A model generated the notes under the pieces. It was not told where the DNA came from. It was given only the letters and a program-made list of their open reading frames with translations, and did no database searches. A stretch of 22,165 bases of DNA from an uncultured Dialister sp. Lineage in GTDB: Bacteria > Bacillota > Negativicutes > Veillonellales > Dialisteraceae. The stretch is taken from contig NZ_CAAFRZ010000042.1 in the NCBI RefSeq assembly GCF_900765565.1, positions 1 through 22,165 on the forward strand, in the 5' to 3' direction. The position numbers were made by a program, and so were the translations under genes. Positions 1 through 8,843 of the stretch are shown here, piece by piece. The first letter of the stretch is position 1; every line of letters begins with the position of its first letter.

Positions 1-110
1 CGCAGGCGGATCAGCCTTCCTAACAGCTAGCCGCTAGAAGCTAGCAGCCCCGTGTGAGTGACTCTACACGCAAGCATACTAACCGCCAAGCCCTGACAGC
101 TCACTGAAAT
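1..110 (+). repeat. Long inverted-repeat element, copy A (right half only)
   Basis: This is the right arm of the element seen whole at 2205-2449, and its left arm lies outside the window. It starts in the GC-rich core (CGCAGGCGGATCAGCC), runs through an array of 7-bp GCTAGNN units at about 20-47, then a GAGTGACTCTA stretch, and ends in CAGCTCACTGAAAT. That last sequence is the same outer end as the right end of copy B, so A and B share orientation. It stops 43 bp before the recG start codon. Confidence 0.75.
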
Positions 111-153
111 AGTCCCGCATCCATCTTACCTATATATATGAAAGGATTGTCCT

Positions 154-2193
154 ATGAAGTTATCAGATTCCGTTCAATATGTCAAAGGCGTGGGCCCGAA
201 AATGAAAGAGAAACTGGGACGCCTGGGAATCCATACGGTGGAGGACCTGATTTCTTTTTATCCCCGGCGGTACCAGGACTGGACGAAGATCACGAAGATG
301 GAAGACCTCCGGCCTGATGAGGAGGCAGTGATTTACGGCGAAGTGGCGGATATGCGGAAAATCATGCCCCGCCGCAGCATGACCATCCTGAATGTCCTTC
401 TGACAGACGGTACTTCAGCGGTAACCCTGGTGTATTTCAACCAGCCCTGGAAGGAAGAGCAGTTCCGCCGGGGTATGCACGTCCTGGCCTACGGGAAAAT
501 CGAATATAACTATGGAAAACTCCAGATTTCCAATCCGGAAATTGAGTTCGTGTCGCCGGAAGAACTGCTGACATTCAAAAAGCTGGTACCCATTTACCCT
601 TTGACCGAGGGCATCCGGATCCAGCAGATGAGAAATATGATTTCCTTTGCTTTGGATAACGTGGAGGACCTGGAGGAAAACCTGCCGGCGGAGACTCTGG
701 CATCCCAGCACCTCATGGGGCGGCTGGAGGCGGCAAAGGCCATGCACAATCCCGTGAGCTGGGAGGAGCAGAAAGAAGCGCGCCGCCGGACAGCCTTTGA
801 AGAGCTCTTTTTCATGCAGGCCGGTATCCTGCTCCTTCGAAAGAAGCGGCAGAGCCATGTCATGGGCATCAAATGCGCACCGTCGGGGCAGCTGGTGAAG
901 TCTGTCCTCCATCAGTTCCCCTTTACCCTCACCGAGGGACAGAAGCAGGCATTTACGGACATTGAAAACGACATGGAAGGCCTTATTCCCATGCAGCGCC
1001 TCATCCAGGGGGACGTGGGCAGCGGCAAAACCGCCGTGGCGGCCCTGGCCCTGGCGAAGGTGGTGGAAAACGGCTACCAGGGCGCCCTCATGGCGCCGAC
1101 GGAAGTACTGGCGGGCCAGCATTATCAGACATTCCAGGAATTCTACAGGGGCCTTCCCATCCATGTGGCCTACCTTTCGGGGCAGACGAAGACGAAGGAA
1201 AGAAATGAAATCCTCAAGGGCCTGAAAGAGGGATCCATTGACGTGCTCATTGGTACCCATGCCCTCATAGAGGAGGACGTGGTCTTTGCCCACCTGGGTC
1301 TCGTCATCACCGATGAGCAGCACCGGTTTGGCGTAAAGCAGAGAAAGGCACTGGAAACGAAGGGAGGCTATCCCCATATCCTTGTCATGACTGCCACCCC
1401 GATCCCAAGGACCATGGCCCTTTCCATCTACGGGGACCTGGATGTGTCTTCCATCCGGGGCATGCCGCCGGGAAGGCATCCGGTGAAGACCTATGCCATC
1501 GGGAGCCCCCTGCTCCGGCGGGTCTTCAACTTCATGGGCCGGGAAATGATGGCGGGCCACCAGGTCTACGTGGTGTGCCCCCTGGTGGAACAGAGCGAAA
1601 AGCAGGACATGGCATCGGCGGTATCGGTGTACGAGCAGTTGAAGACCCAGGTATTTCCCATGTTCCATGTAGGCCTTGTCCATGGCCGTATGAAAAATGA
1701 TGAAAAAGAACAGGTCATGCAGGATTTCCACGACGGGAAACTGAATCTCCTCGTAGCCACTTCGGTTATCGAAGTGGGGGTGAATGTGCCGAACGCCACC
1801 ATCATGTTCGTCTACGGGGCGGACCGGTTCGGACTGTCCCAGCTCCACCAGCTCCGGGGCCGGGTAGGCCGCGGCAGCGCCCAGTCCTACTGCATCCTGT
1901 ACACCGATAACCAAAATGAAGTGACCCAGCTCCGGATGAAGCTCATGTGCGAGATCCAGGACGGATTCCTCCTTTCGGAGAAGGACCTCCTCCTCCGGGG
2001 AAGCGGCGAATTCTTCGGCTACCACCAGCACGGCATGCCGGACCTGAAGGCGGCGGACATCGTAAAGGACCTGCCTCTTCTGGAAGACGCCAGGAGGGAA
2101 GCCGCCAAAGCCGTGGACCGGGGCATGGATTTCAAAGAGGAGCTCTCCCATCGCTTTGGCGGGGCATTCTTTAAGAAACTGTATGAGCAGTGA
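154..2193 (+). CDS. recG: ATP-dependent DNA helicase RecG
   Basis: RecG is a cytoplasmic superfamily 2 helicase that remodels stalled replication forks and branched recombination intermediates. The 679-residue length is normal for the family. The N-terminal part is the wedge/OB-fold region that grips branched DNA. The motor motifs follow in order: Walker A GDVGSGKT (286-293), the DEQH box (387-390), TATPIPRT (413-420), a SVIEVGVNVP motif, and QLHQLRGRVGRG from 563, which holds the arginine finger region. The ATG at 154 has AAAGGA at 141-146 with a 7-nt spacer, so the start is well supported. No U-tract terminator follows; repeat copy B begins 11 bp after the stop. The 5' side is occupied by copy A, so no convincing promoter was seen. 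Confidence 0.97.
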   Translation: MKLSDSVQYVKGVGPKMKEKLGRLGIHTVEDLISFYPRRYQDWTKITKMEDLRPDEEAVIYGEVADMRKIMPRRSMTILNVLLTDGTSAVTLVYFNQPWKEEQFRRGMHVLAYGKIEYNYGKLQISNPEIEFVSPEELLTFKKLVPIYPLTEGIRIQQMRNMISFALDNVEDLEENLPAETLASQHLMGRLEAAKAMHNPVSWEEQKEARRRTAFEELFFMQAGILLLRKKRQSHVMGIKCAPSGQLVKSVLHQFPFTLTEGQKQAFTDIENDMEGLIPMQRLIQGDVGSGKTAVAALALAKVVENGYQGALMAPTEVLAGQHYQTFQEFYRGLPIHVAYLSGQTKTKERNEILKGLKEGSIDVLIGTHALIEEDVVFAHLGLVITDEQHRFGVKQRKALETKGGYPHILVMTATPIPRTMALSIYGDLDVSSIRGMPPGRHPVKTYAIGSPLLRRVFNFMGREMMAGHQVYVVCPLVEQSEKQDMASAVSVYEQLKTQVFPMFHVGLVHGRMKNDEKEQVMQDFHDGKLNLLVATSVIEVGVNVPNATIMFVYGADRFGLSQLHQLRGRVGRGSAQSYCILYTDNQNEVTQLRMKLMCEIQDGFLLSEKDLLLRGSGEFFGYHQHGMPDLKAADIVKDLPLLEDARREAAKAVDRGMDFKEELSHRFGGAFFKKLYEQ

Positions 2194-2204
2194 GCTGCTC
2201 AGAT

Positions 2205-2449
2205 TATTGCGGTTTGACGAGCTGTTGAGGGGGCTGATGGATAGAGTTATTCGCGCGGGGGCTTCTAGCTACTAGCGGCTAGCTGTTAGGAAGGCTGATC
2301 CGCCTGCGGCGCTTCCTACCGTTTCCATCAGTCATTCGTGCCGTAGGCTGTTGATCTTTCCTAGAAGCTAGAAGCTAGGAGCTAGCAGCTAGAAGCTCCA
2401 CATGAATGACTCTACCCATCAGCGCCAAACCAAACAGCTCACTGAAATT
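2205..2449 (+). repeat. Long inverted-repeat element, copy B (complete)
   Basis: The left arm opens with TATTGCGGTTTGACGAGCTG and carries the units TTCTAGC, TACTAGC, GGCTAGC and TGTTAGG, then a GATCCGCCTGCGGCGC core. The right arm is its diverged reverse complement and ends in CAGCTCACTGAAAT. It contains five exact 7-bp tandem units at 2361-2395 (CTAGAAG twice, CTAGGAG, CTAGCAG, CTAGAAG). The two outer ends differ (ATTGCGG type on the left, ATTTCAG type on the right), so the element has an orientation although its arms are inverted repeats. No open frame is present, so if mobile it would be MITE-like; otherwise it may be a 3'-end or terminator-type repeat. Confidence 0.8.
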
Positions 2450-2537
2450 GGCAGGCATTCAGCTCCTCTACCGGTCTCGATATCCCCTTTATTTCCAATC
2501 AATTCGCAACTCTTCCTTTTTCCTTGCACCCTATTTA

Positions 2538-2546
2538 TGCTATAAT
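2538..2546 (+). promoter_or_regulatory. Extended -10 promoter for the guaB operon
   Basis: The sequence TGCTATAAT is a perfect extended -10 element (TGn followed by TATAAT). There is no good -35 at 17 bp; a TTGCAC at 2524-2529 is too close to act as one. It implies a leader of about 70 nt before the guaB start. Confidence 0.6.
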
Positions 2547-2590
2547 GATTAAATTAGTGATGGAATCAAAGTCATATACCTGTTATTTAG

Positions 2591-4081
<1,491 letters not shown>

Positions 4082-4082
4082 A

Positions 4083-4832
4083 ATGACAGATCATTCGATT
4101 ACATCCCATGTTGTTATGGATATCCGCATCCATGCGGTGACCATGAAAGAAGCGGTGGCCTGGGCAAAGGAAAAAATTGAGGAAGGGAAGCCTTCCATGA
4201 TTGCCACGGCCAATGCGGAAATGATTATGATAGCCCAAAAGGATAAGGAGCTGGGGAAGATCCTGAACCATGCGGACCTTGTGGTCCCGGATGGTGCCGG
4301 CGTCCTCTGGGCAGGAGAGCAGCTGGGCACCCCTTTCCCGGAACGGGTGACGGGAGCCGACCTGACGGTGGAACTGCTGAAGATGGCCTCCGCCATGCAC
4401 TGGCCCGTCTATTTCCTCGGTGGAAATCCCGGAGTCGCTGCGAAGGCGGCCAAAAAATTCATGGAAGACCATGGCAGTTTCACCCTCGTAGGATGCCACG
4501 ATGGCTACTTCAATGAAGAAGAAGAAAAGAAAATCATCGAAGACATCAAAAAGAGCGGCGCCAAACTCCTCTTTGCCGGCCTTGGCGTGCCGAAGCAGGA
4601 GAAATGGCTCTACGCCCATAAAGACGAATTGGGAGTCCTCTCCATGGGCATCGGCGGCGTCTTCGATGTCATGAGCGGCAACCTGAAGCGGGCGCCCCTG
4701 TGGATGCAGAAGCACCGTCTGGAGTGGGCATACCGGCTGTACCTCCAGCCCAGCCGCATCGGACGGATGATGGCACTTCCCAAATTCATGGGAGCCGTCA
4801 AAAAATGGAAAAAAGAACGTGGGAGTAAGTGA
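4083..4832 (+). CDS. WecG/TagA/CpsF family glycosyltransferase
   Basis: This 249-residue protein belongs to the GT26 family (WecG/TagA/CpsF). Members transfer a sugar, typically N-acetylmannosamine or its uronic acid, from a UDP-donor to undecaprenyl-linked GlcNAc at the cytoplasmic face of the inner membrane. Family signatures are visible: TANAEM near 42-47, VVPDGAGVLWA with the conserved aspartate at 70, ERVTGADL at 87-94, and GLGVPKQEKWLY with its conserved glutamine. The basic C-terminus (after PSRIGRMM) matches the region that brings family members to the membrane. No teichoic-acid, enterobacterial-common-antigen or capsule cluster is nearby, so the acceptor and product are unknown. It is translationally linked to guaB (1-nt gap) and to psd (TGATG junction). 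Confidence 0.9.
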   Translation: MTDHSITSHVVMDIRIHAVTMKEAVAWAKEKIEEGKPSMIATANAEMIMIAQKDKELGKILNHADLVVPDGAGVLWAGEQLGTPFPERVTGADLTVELLKMASAMHWPVYFLGGNPGVAAKAAKKFMEDHGSFTLVGCHDGYFNEEEEKKIIEDIKKSGAKLLFAGLGVPKQEKWLYAHKDELGVLSMGIGGVFDVMSGNLKRAPLWMQKHRLEWAYRLYLQPSRIGRMMALPKFMGAVKKWKKERGSK

Positions 4833-5479
4833 TGCTGAAAAAACCGATTATATTACCGGAAGGATATCCCTTCATTCTCGTTACGTTTCTTCTGGGCCTG
4901 GCCCTGTGTTATGTGAAATGGTATTACATCGCCGTGATCCCATTCATCCTGTGCATCTATTTCACCTATTTCTTCCGCTGTCCGCCGCGGAATAACAAAA
5001 TTCCCGGTGGCGACGATGTCCTCGTCTCTCCGGCGGATGGCACGGTGGTGGATGTATCCCATGATGTGGAAGAAGACATGTTCCTCGAGGAAAAGTGCCA
5101 TAAGATTACCATTTTCCTTTCCATCTTCGATGTCCACTGCAACCGGGCACCTATGGAAGGGGACATCAGGTACCAGTCCTACACCCAGGGCCGGTTCCTG
5201 CCTGCCTATAAAGAGGGGGTAGGCTTCGTCAATGAACAGGGGGCCATCGGTATTACCGGCAAGAAACGGTCCATTCTGGTTATCCTCATTGCCGGCATCC
5301 TGGCGAGACGGGTGGTATCCTGGAAGAATCTGGGAGACCATCTGACAAAAGGGGAACTCTACGGTATGATTAAATTTGGCTCCTGCACGGAGCTCTATAT
5401 TCCCGGAGACTGCGACATCCTTGTCAAAAAAGGGGACAAGGTGAAAGGCGGACTCACGGTGGTAGGGAGGCTGAAGTAA
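4832..5479 (+). CDS. psd: Phosphatidylserine decarboxylase proenzyme
   Basis: Psd converts phosphatidylserine to phosphatidylethanolamine at the inner membrane using a pyruvoyl cofactor made by self-cleavage. This is the short form of the family (215 residues). Two hydrophobic segments occupy about residues 10-50, followed by SPADGTVVDV, then FDVHCNRAPMEG, which carries the conserved VH.NRAP pattern. The processing site is Gly-Ser in IKFGSCTELYIP; Ser184 would become the pyruvoyl group. The residue after that serine is Cys, where short-form enzymes usually have Arg. A GTG at 4829 is in frame, but ATG 4832 has GGGAG at 4821-4825 with a better 6-nt spacer and forms a TGATG junction with the previous stop. 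pssA, which makes its substrate, follows immediately. Confidence 0.94.
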   Translation: MLKKPIILPEGYPFILVTFLLGLALCYVKWYYIAVIPFILCIYFTYFFRCPPRNNKIPGGDDVLVSPADGTVVDVSHDVEEDMFLEEKCHKITIFLSIFDVHCNRAPMEGDIRYQSYTQGRFLPAYKEGVGFVNEQGAIGITGKKRSILVILIAGILARRVVSWKNLGDHLTKGELYGMIKFGSCTELYIPGDCDILVKKGDKVKGGLTVVGRLK

Positions 5480-6202
5480 GTGAATAAATCATGGGTAGCA
5501 AATACAGTGACCGCGGCGAATGCGTTCTTCGGCGGGCTGTCTATTATGATGTCCATATCCGGAAATTTTAAAACCGCCGCGGTATTCATCCTGATTGCCA
5601 TGGTGGCAGACGCCCTGGACGGCCGCGTGGCCCGGGCACTGCATACCGCAGGACCCATGGGAGTGGAACTGGACTCCCTGTCCGATGATATTTCCTTCGG
5701 CATCGCTGCGGGGGCCCTCATGTACGCCTACCAGCTCCATGAACTGGGACCCATCGGTTTTATTCCCTGCGCCCTGCTGGGTACATTCTGTGCTTTCCGG
5801 CTGGCCCGGTTCAATGTGAAGGTCACAAGCGTCCACGGCTACTTCGAAGGACTTCCCTGCCCAATGACCGGTATTATTGTGGCATCCTACGTCCTTTCCG
5901 GCGCCAAGATCTGGAACTGGCTGGCTGTGATCTGCGTGCTCATCCTGGCCTTCCTCATGGTCAGCGAAATTCACTATCCCGATAACAAGGGCGCCAGTGC
6001 GGACCAGCTGCACCTGCCGGCCATCATTATCTGCCTGGCATTCTTCATTATCTGCACATTCTTTTACTGGCCCATCTGGGCAGCAGCCCTGTCTGCGGCC
6101 TTCATCATCTTCGGCATGATGAATACATTCCTGAACCGCCGCAAGGCAAAGCGGAAAGCCCACAGAAAAGTGAACAGAGGAGATGGCGGAAAGACTGAAT
6201 GA
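5480..6202 (+). CDS. pssA: CDP-diacylglycerol--serine O-phosphatidyltransferase
   Basis: PssA joins serine to CDP-diacylglycerol to give phosphatidylserine, which Psd, encoded just upstream, decarboxylates to phosphatidylethanolamine. The CDP-alcohol phosphatidyltransferase signature is complete: D44, D47-G48, A51-R52, G61, D65 and D69, with the expected spacing. About six to eight hydrophobic segments span the 240 residues, and the tail is very basic (RRKAKRKAHRKVNRGDGGK). The start is a GTG placed directly after the psd stop with no gap, served by GGGAGG at 5465-5470 (9-nt spacer). The gene ends in an overlap with the following glycosyltransferase. Confidence 0.94.
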   Translation: MNKSWVANTVTAANAFFGGLSIMMSISGNFKTAAVFILIAMVADALDGRVARALHTAGPMGVELDSLSDDISFGIAAGALMYAYQLHELGPIGFIPCALLGTFCAFRLARFNVKVTSVHGYFEGLPCPMTGIIVASYVLSGAKIWNWLAVICVLILAFLMVSEIHYPDNKGASADQLHLPAIIICLAFFIICTFFYWPIWAAALSAAFIIFGMMNTFLNRRKAKRKAHRKVNRGDGGKTE

Positions 6203-7461
6203 TGACTCACATACTCGATATAATCATGATTCCTATACAGCTCATTGTGGCGTTCTTCACGATTTACTACACAGTGATCGCTGTATGCGGCATGTGGCAT
6301 CGAAAAGAAAAGAACCTGGCTCCCCCAAAGAGCCGCTTCGCCGTGGTCATCCCGGCCCATAATGAAGAGATGGTGCTGGGGGACCTCCTGGACAACCTGA
6401 AACTTCTGAAATACCCGAAAGAACTTTATGACGTCTACGTCATAGCGGATAACTGCACCGACCACACGGCGGACCTCGCCCGGGCCCACGGCGCCTACGT
6501 CTTCGAACGGACGAACAAGGAACTGGTGGGGAAGGGCTATGCCATGGACTGGGTATTTCCGAAAATCTTTGCCCTGAATAAGGGTTACGACGCTTTCTGC
6601 GTTTTCGACTCCGATAACCTGGTGCACCTGGATTTCCTGGCGGTCATGAACAACCGTCTCCTGAAGGGACAGAAAGTCCTCCAGGGATACCTGTCCGCCA
6701 AGAACCCCACGGATACCTGGGTATCCGGTACCTTTGCCATCGCCTTCTGGACTATTAACCACCTGTGGCACCTGGGCAAGTACAACCTGGGCCTCTCCTC
6801 CTGCCTCGGCGGTACGGGCATGTGCATCGCTGCGGACATCGTGAAGAAATACGGCTGGGGCTGCGACTGCCTGACGGAGGACATGGAATTCTCCATGAAA
6901 TGCCTGTCCCACGGCATCCGGACCTGCTGGGTCCATGACGCCATCATTTACGACGAAAAGCCTTTGGGCTTCATGGCTTCCTGCCGCCAGAGAAAACGGT
7001 GGGCCCAGGGCCAGTTCGACTGCTCCGAGCGCTATATCCCCATCCTCTTTAAGGAAGGCATCAGGCGCCACAGCATCGTCATCCTCGACGGCATCATGCA
7101 GCTCCTGCAGAACTACTTCCTCCTGCTCTCCACGTTCTACCTGGTCATGACCTACATCAATATGTTCTACCCCTGCTTCACGGTGATCCTCTATAATGAT
7201 GTACTGGTGCCCCGGCAGTTCTGGGCGGTCATCGGCTTCATCCAGTCCGTGGTGCCCCTCATCGTACTGCTGCAGATCGAAGTGCCTTTGAAGATTTACC
7301 TCTACTGGCTGGTATACCCCATATTCATGTACTCCTGGATTCCGGTGACCATCCTTGGCTGGAAAGACCGGCACAAGAAGGGCTGGGTCCATACCATCCA
7401 TACGAGAAGCATGCACTTCCAGCAGGCAAAACTGACAAGAAAAAAAGAAATCGACCCGTGA
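6199..7461 (+). CDS. Membrane-bound family 2 glycosyltransferase
   Basis: This 420-residue protein has the layout of a processive-type GT2 enzyme: an N-terminal membrane segment (about 8-32), a cytosolic catalytic domain, and several C-terminal membrane segments (about 290-400). Catalytic motifs are VVIPAHNEE (49-57), the DSD metal-binding triad (137-139), TED with the likely base D228, and QRKRW (264-268), the QxxRW motif of cellulose- and hyaluronan-synthase-like enzymes. Substrate and product cannot be read from the sequence. Its position behind psd/pssA suggests a lipid- or envelope-linked glycan, which is inference. ATG 6199 overlaps the pssA stop (ATGA), and ATG 6202 is an equally possible start. 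The ribosome binding site is weak, so translation is probably coupled to pssA. Confidence 0.88.
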   Translation: MMTHILDIIMIPIQLIVAFFTIYYTVIAVCGMWHRKEKNLAPPKSRFAVVIPAHNEEMVLGDLLDNLKLLKYPKELYDVYVIADNCTDHTADLARAHGAYVFERTNKELVGKGYAMDWVFPKIFALNKGYDAFCVFDSDNLVHLDFLAVMNNRLLKGQKVLQGYLSAKNPTDTWVSGTFAIAFWTINHLWHLGKYNLGLSSCLGGTGMCIAADIVKKYGWGCDCLTEDMEFSMKCLSHGIRTCWVHDAIIYDEKPLGFMASCRQRKRWAQGQFDCSERYIPILFKEGIRRHSIVILDGIMQLLQNYFLLLSTFYLVMTYINMFYPCFTVILYNDVLVPRQFWAVIGFIQSVVPLIVLLQIEVPLKIYLYWLVYPIFMYSWIPVTILGWKDRHKKGWVHTIHTRSMHFQQAKLTRKKEIDP

Positions 7462-7464
7462 TAG

Positions 7465-7493
7465 AAACCGGCAGCTGCGGCTGCCGGTTTTTT
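7465..7493 (+). terminator. Intrinsic terminator of the guaB-GT2 operon
   Basis: A perfect 11-bp stem (AAACCGGCAGC with GCTGCCGGTTT) encloses a TGCG loop and ends in six T residues. It starts 4 bp after the stop codon of the glycosyltransferase. Confidence 0.95.
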
Positions 7494-8210
7494 AGAATTG
7501 AGATTTGAGGTTTGAGAATTGAGGTTCCGCCTGCGGCGCAGGATTGCAGCTGGTGATGGGAACTGATGGATAGGGAACCAAGGTCTGTCCAGCACAATGC
7601 TCAAGGCTGAATGGTCCAGGCTTTGTATGTCATTCTTCACTCAAATTTTGTGGGACTTTTCCCTTTTCCCAGATACTATACAGATGAGAGGCGGAAAGGC
7701 CGGATGAAATTTTCCCGGATCCGGATGCGCAGATCCATGGAACCGGAAGAAGGGAGAAGGACGTCTTCTTATGATTCTGCTTCTCCGACGCGTCGAAAAC
7801 AGGGAAGCGAGAAGGGAAAGCCGCGGCTCCCTCCCCTCTTCCCAATCATCCAACAGCTCCTGAAGAAAACCTGCCAGAAATCACGAGCGGCAGCAGTCAC
7901 CGGACTTCCCCGGAAGCACGGGAACCCCTCACGGGATCCTCCCGGCCCATCCCCGGAAGACGGCGTTCCAAGCCCAACCGTGCAGCGGCATAGGAATACT
8001 TCAGGAGTTTTGTGGTGGGAAAAGGCAGAGTTGAGAGTTGGGGTCCAGCGGCTATGCCGCAGTAGGAATCCTGACGACACTGCACCAAAACATAGAGATG
8101 ACTCTATCGGAGGCTCTCTTCCCGGAAGAGAGCTGTCCACCGGACTGAGAGATGGTGATGGAAACCGATGGATGCGCCGCAGTCCGTCCATTTTTTCTGG
8201 CAGCAAGAAA
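7494..8210. other. Gene-free stretch with degenerate repeats and hairpins
   Basis: No open frame here looks like a protein: the longest (7611-8216) is rich in Arg/Ser/Pro with no domain, and it has no clear ribosome binding site. Visible structure includes a TTGAG-rich tract at 7498-7530 followed by CCGCCTGCGGCG, the same core as the long repeat elements. A near-repeat of 7540-7587 occurs at 8151-8189 (both contain GGTGATGG, then a GATGGAT). There is an inverted pair GCGGCATAG/CTATGCCGC (7985-7993 and 8050-8058), and a 9-bp hairpin with a 3-nt loop at 8113-8133. A weaker hairpin at 8141-8186 leads to six T residues at 8191-8196. I read it as decayed repeat elements, with possible structured RNA. 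Confidence 0.5.
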
Positions 8211-8285
8211 CTATAGCAGTTTGCAAAAATAATAAGAATAGATGACGGGAATGGATAGAGACAGCCATTTTGCAAACTGCTATAG
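8211..8285. repeat. Perfect 18-bp inverted repeat, 75-bp element
   Basis: CTATAGCAGTTTGCAAAA at 8211-8228 is exactly inverted at 8268-8285, with 39 bp between the arms. The match stops on both sides, so the arms are discrete. It could be a very small MITE, a remnant bearing terminal repeats of an insertion sequence, or a stem. No clear target duplication was seen at the edges. Confidence 0.7.
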
Positions 8286-8407
8286 AAGCCCTTCCCGTTC
8301 AGCCGTTTTTTCCCCATCCGGCACTCAGTCCGCAGAGCCTGTTCAGCGCAAGGCCGTGTGCATATGTATGCATTCCGGCATACGATTGGTGCAGTCAGAA
8401 ACTGCAG

Positions 8408-8446
8408 AGCCATACCCTTCCCATGGGTATGGCTTTATTTATTCTT
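8408..8446 (+). terminator. Intrinsic terminator in the adhesin upstream region
   Basis: A perfect 10-bp stem (AGCCATACCC with GGGTATGGCT) and a 7-nt loop lead into TTATTTATT. No coding gene precedes it. Two smaller hairpins lie just upstream: GTATGC/GCATAC near 8368-8385 and GCAGT/ACTGC near 8391-8405. It may end a small RNA, or be left over from a lost gene. Confidence 0.6.
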
Positions 8447-8795
8447 TACCATTGATTCGGTAAGCCTATAAGTCAATATTGATATTCTATAAAAGTAATA
8501 TTAACCATTATTCTATGACATAAATGAATACGAATATTAAGCATTTATAAATATTTTTTATAACACAAATTGTCTTGTCAGTGGTAAATTAATAAATATA
8601 TACGCAGTTTTTGGTGCAATAATAAATTCTAATGCAGAAATAATATATCTAATGCTGGGATTACATATTCACCGGTTGTACTGCGGCTCATAGAATTTTT
8701 AATAGAGAGAGTATTTCGAAAACTGGATTTATTTTTTTATCAGCTGTCTATGCCGGGAGCTGGCGTGGATGATTGAAAGAAACGGGGGTAAATTC
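8447..8795 (+). promoter_or_regulatory. AT-rich upstream region of the adhesin
   Basis: The block from about 8450 to 8750 is strikingly AT-rich compared with the GC-balanced genes around it and holds no open frame of note. A candidate promoter is TTGTCA at 8575-8580 with TATATA at 8597-8602 (16-bp spacer), which would give a leader of nearly 190 nt. Several other AT-rich hexamers could serve, so the exact promoter is uncertain. GGGGG at 8784-8788 lies 7 nt before ATG 8796 and is the ribosome binding site of the original adhesin start. Confidence 0.4.
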
Positions 8796-8843
8796 ATGAA
8801 CAGAGTATTCTAAGTCATCTGGAGCCACGCACGCAATGCATAC
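8796..8843 (+). other. 5' end of adhesin: ESPR interrupted by TAA at codon 6
   Basis: Translation from ATG 8796 gives MNRVF, then TAA (8811-8813), then VIWSHARNAY, continuing in the same frame into VVVSEIA of the adhesin. Type V autotransporters with an extended signal peptide region start MNKIYKVIW...NxYVVVSEIA, so the stop sits exactly where lysine is expected. One base change (AAA to TAA) explains it. The ribosome binding site GGGGG at 8784-8788 with a 7-nt spacer supports ATG 8796 as the original start. Confidence 0.9.

Noticed and set aside
415..2151. 578-codon minus-strand frame opposite recG
   Set aside because: Shadow of recG, whose helicase motifs are complete on the + strand.
2361..2395. 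CRISPR array
   Set aside because: The tandem units are 7 bp with no spacers and no cas genes are present; they belong to the inverted-repeat element.
2524..2529. TTGCAC as the -35 box of the guaB promoter
   Set aside because: Only 11 bp separate it from TATAAT, too short for a -35/-10 pair; the extended -10 explains the promoter better.
8142..8160. TPP riboswitch (CTGAGAGATGG looked like part of the conserved core)
   Set aside because: The second conserved half (ACCTGAT...TAATGCCAGCG type) is absent and no thiamine gene follows.
7611..8216. 201-codon open frame in the gene-free stretch
   Set aside because: No domain, Arg/Ser/Pro-rich translation, no clear ribosome binding site, and it runs across hairpins and degenerate repeats; the opposite strand is equally open (7769-8413).
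8796..8820. Phase variation by simple-sequence repeat at the ESPR stop
   Set aside because: There is no homopolymer or short tandem repeat at the TAA and the frame is kept on both sides, so slippage does not explain it; a substitution does.
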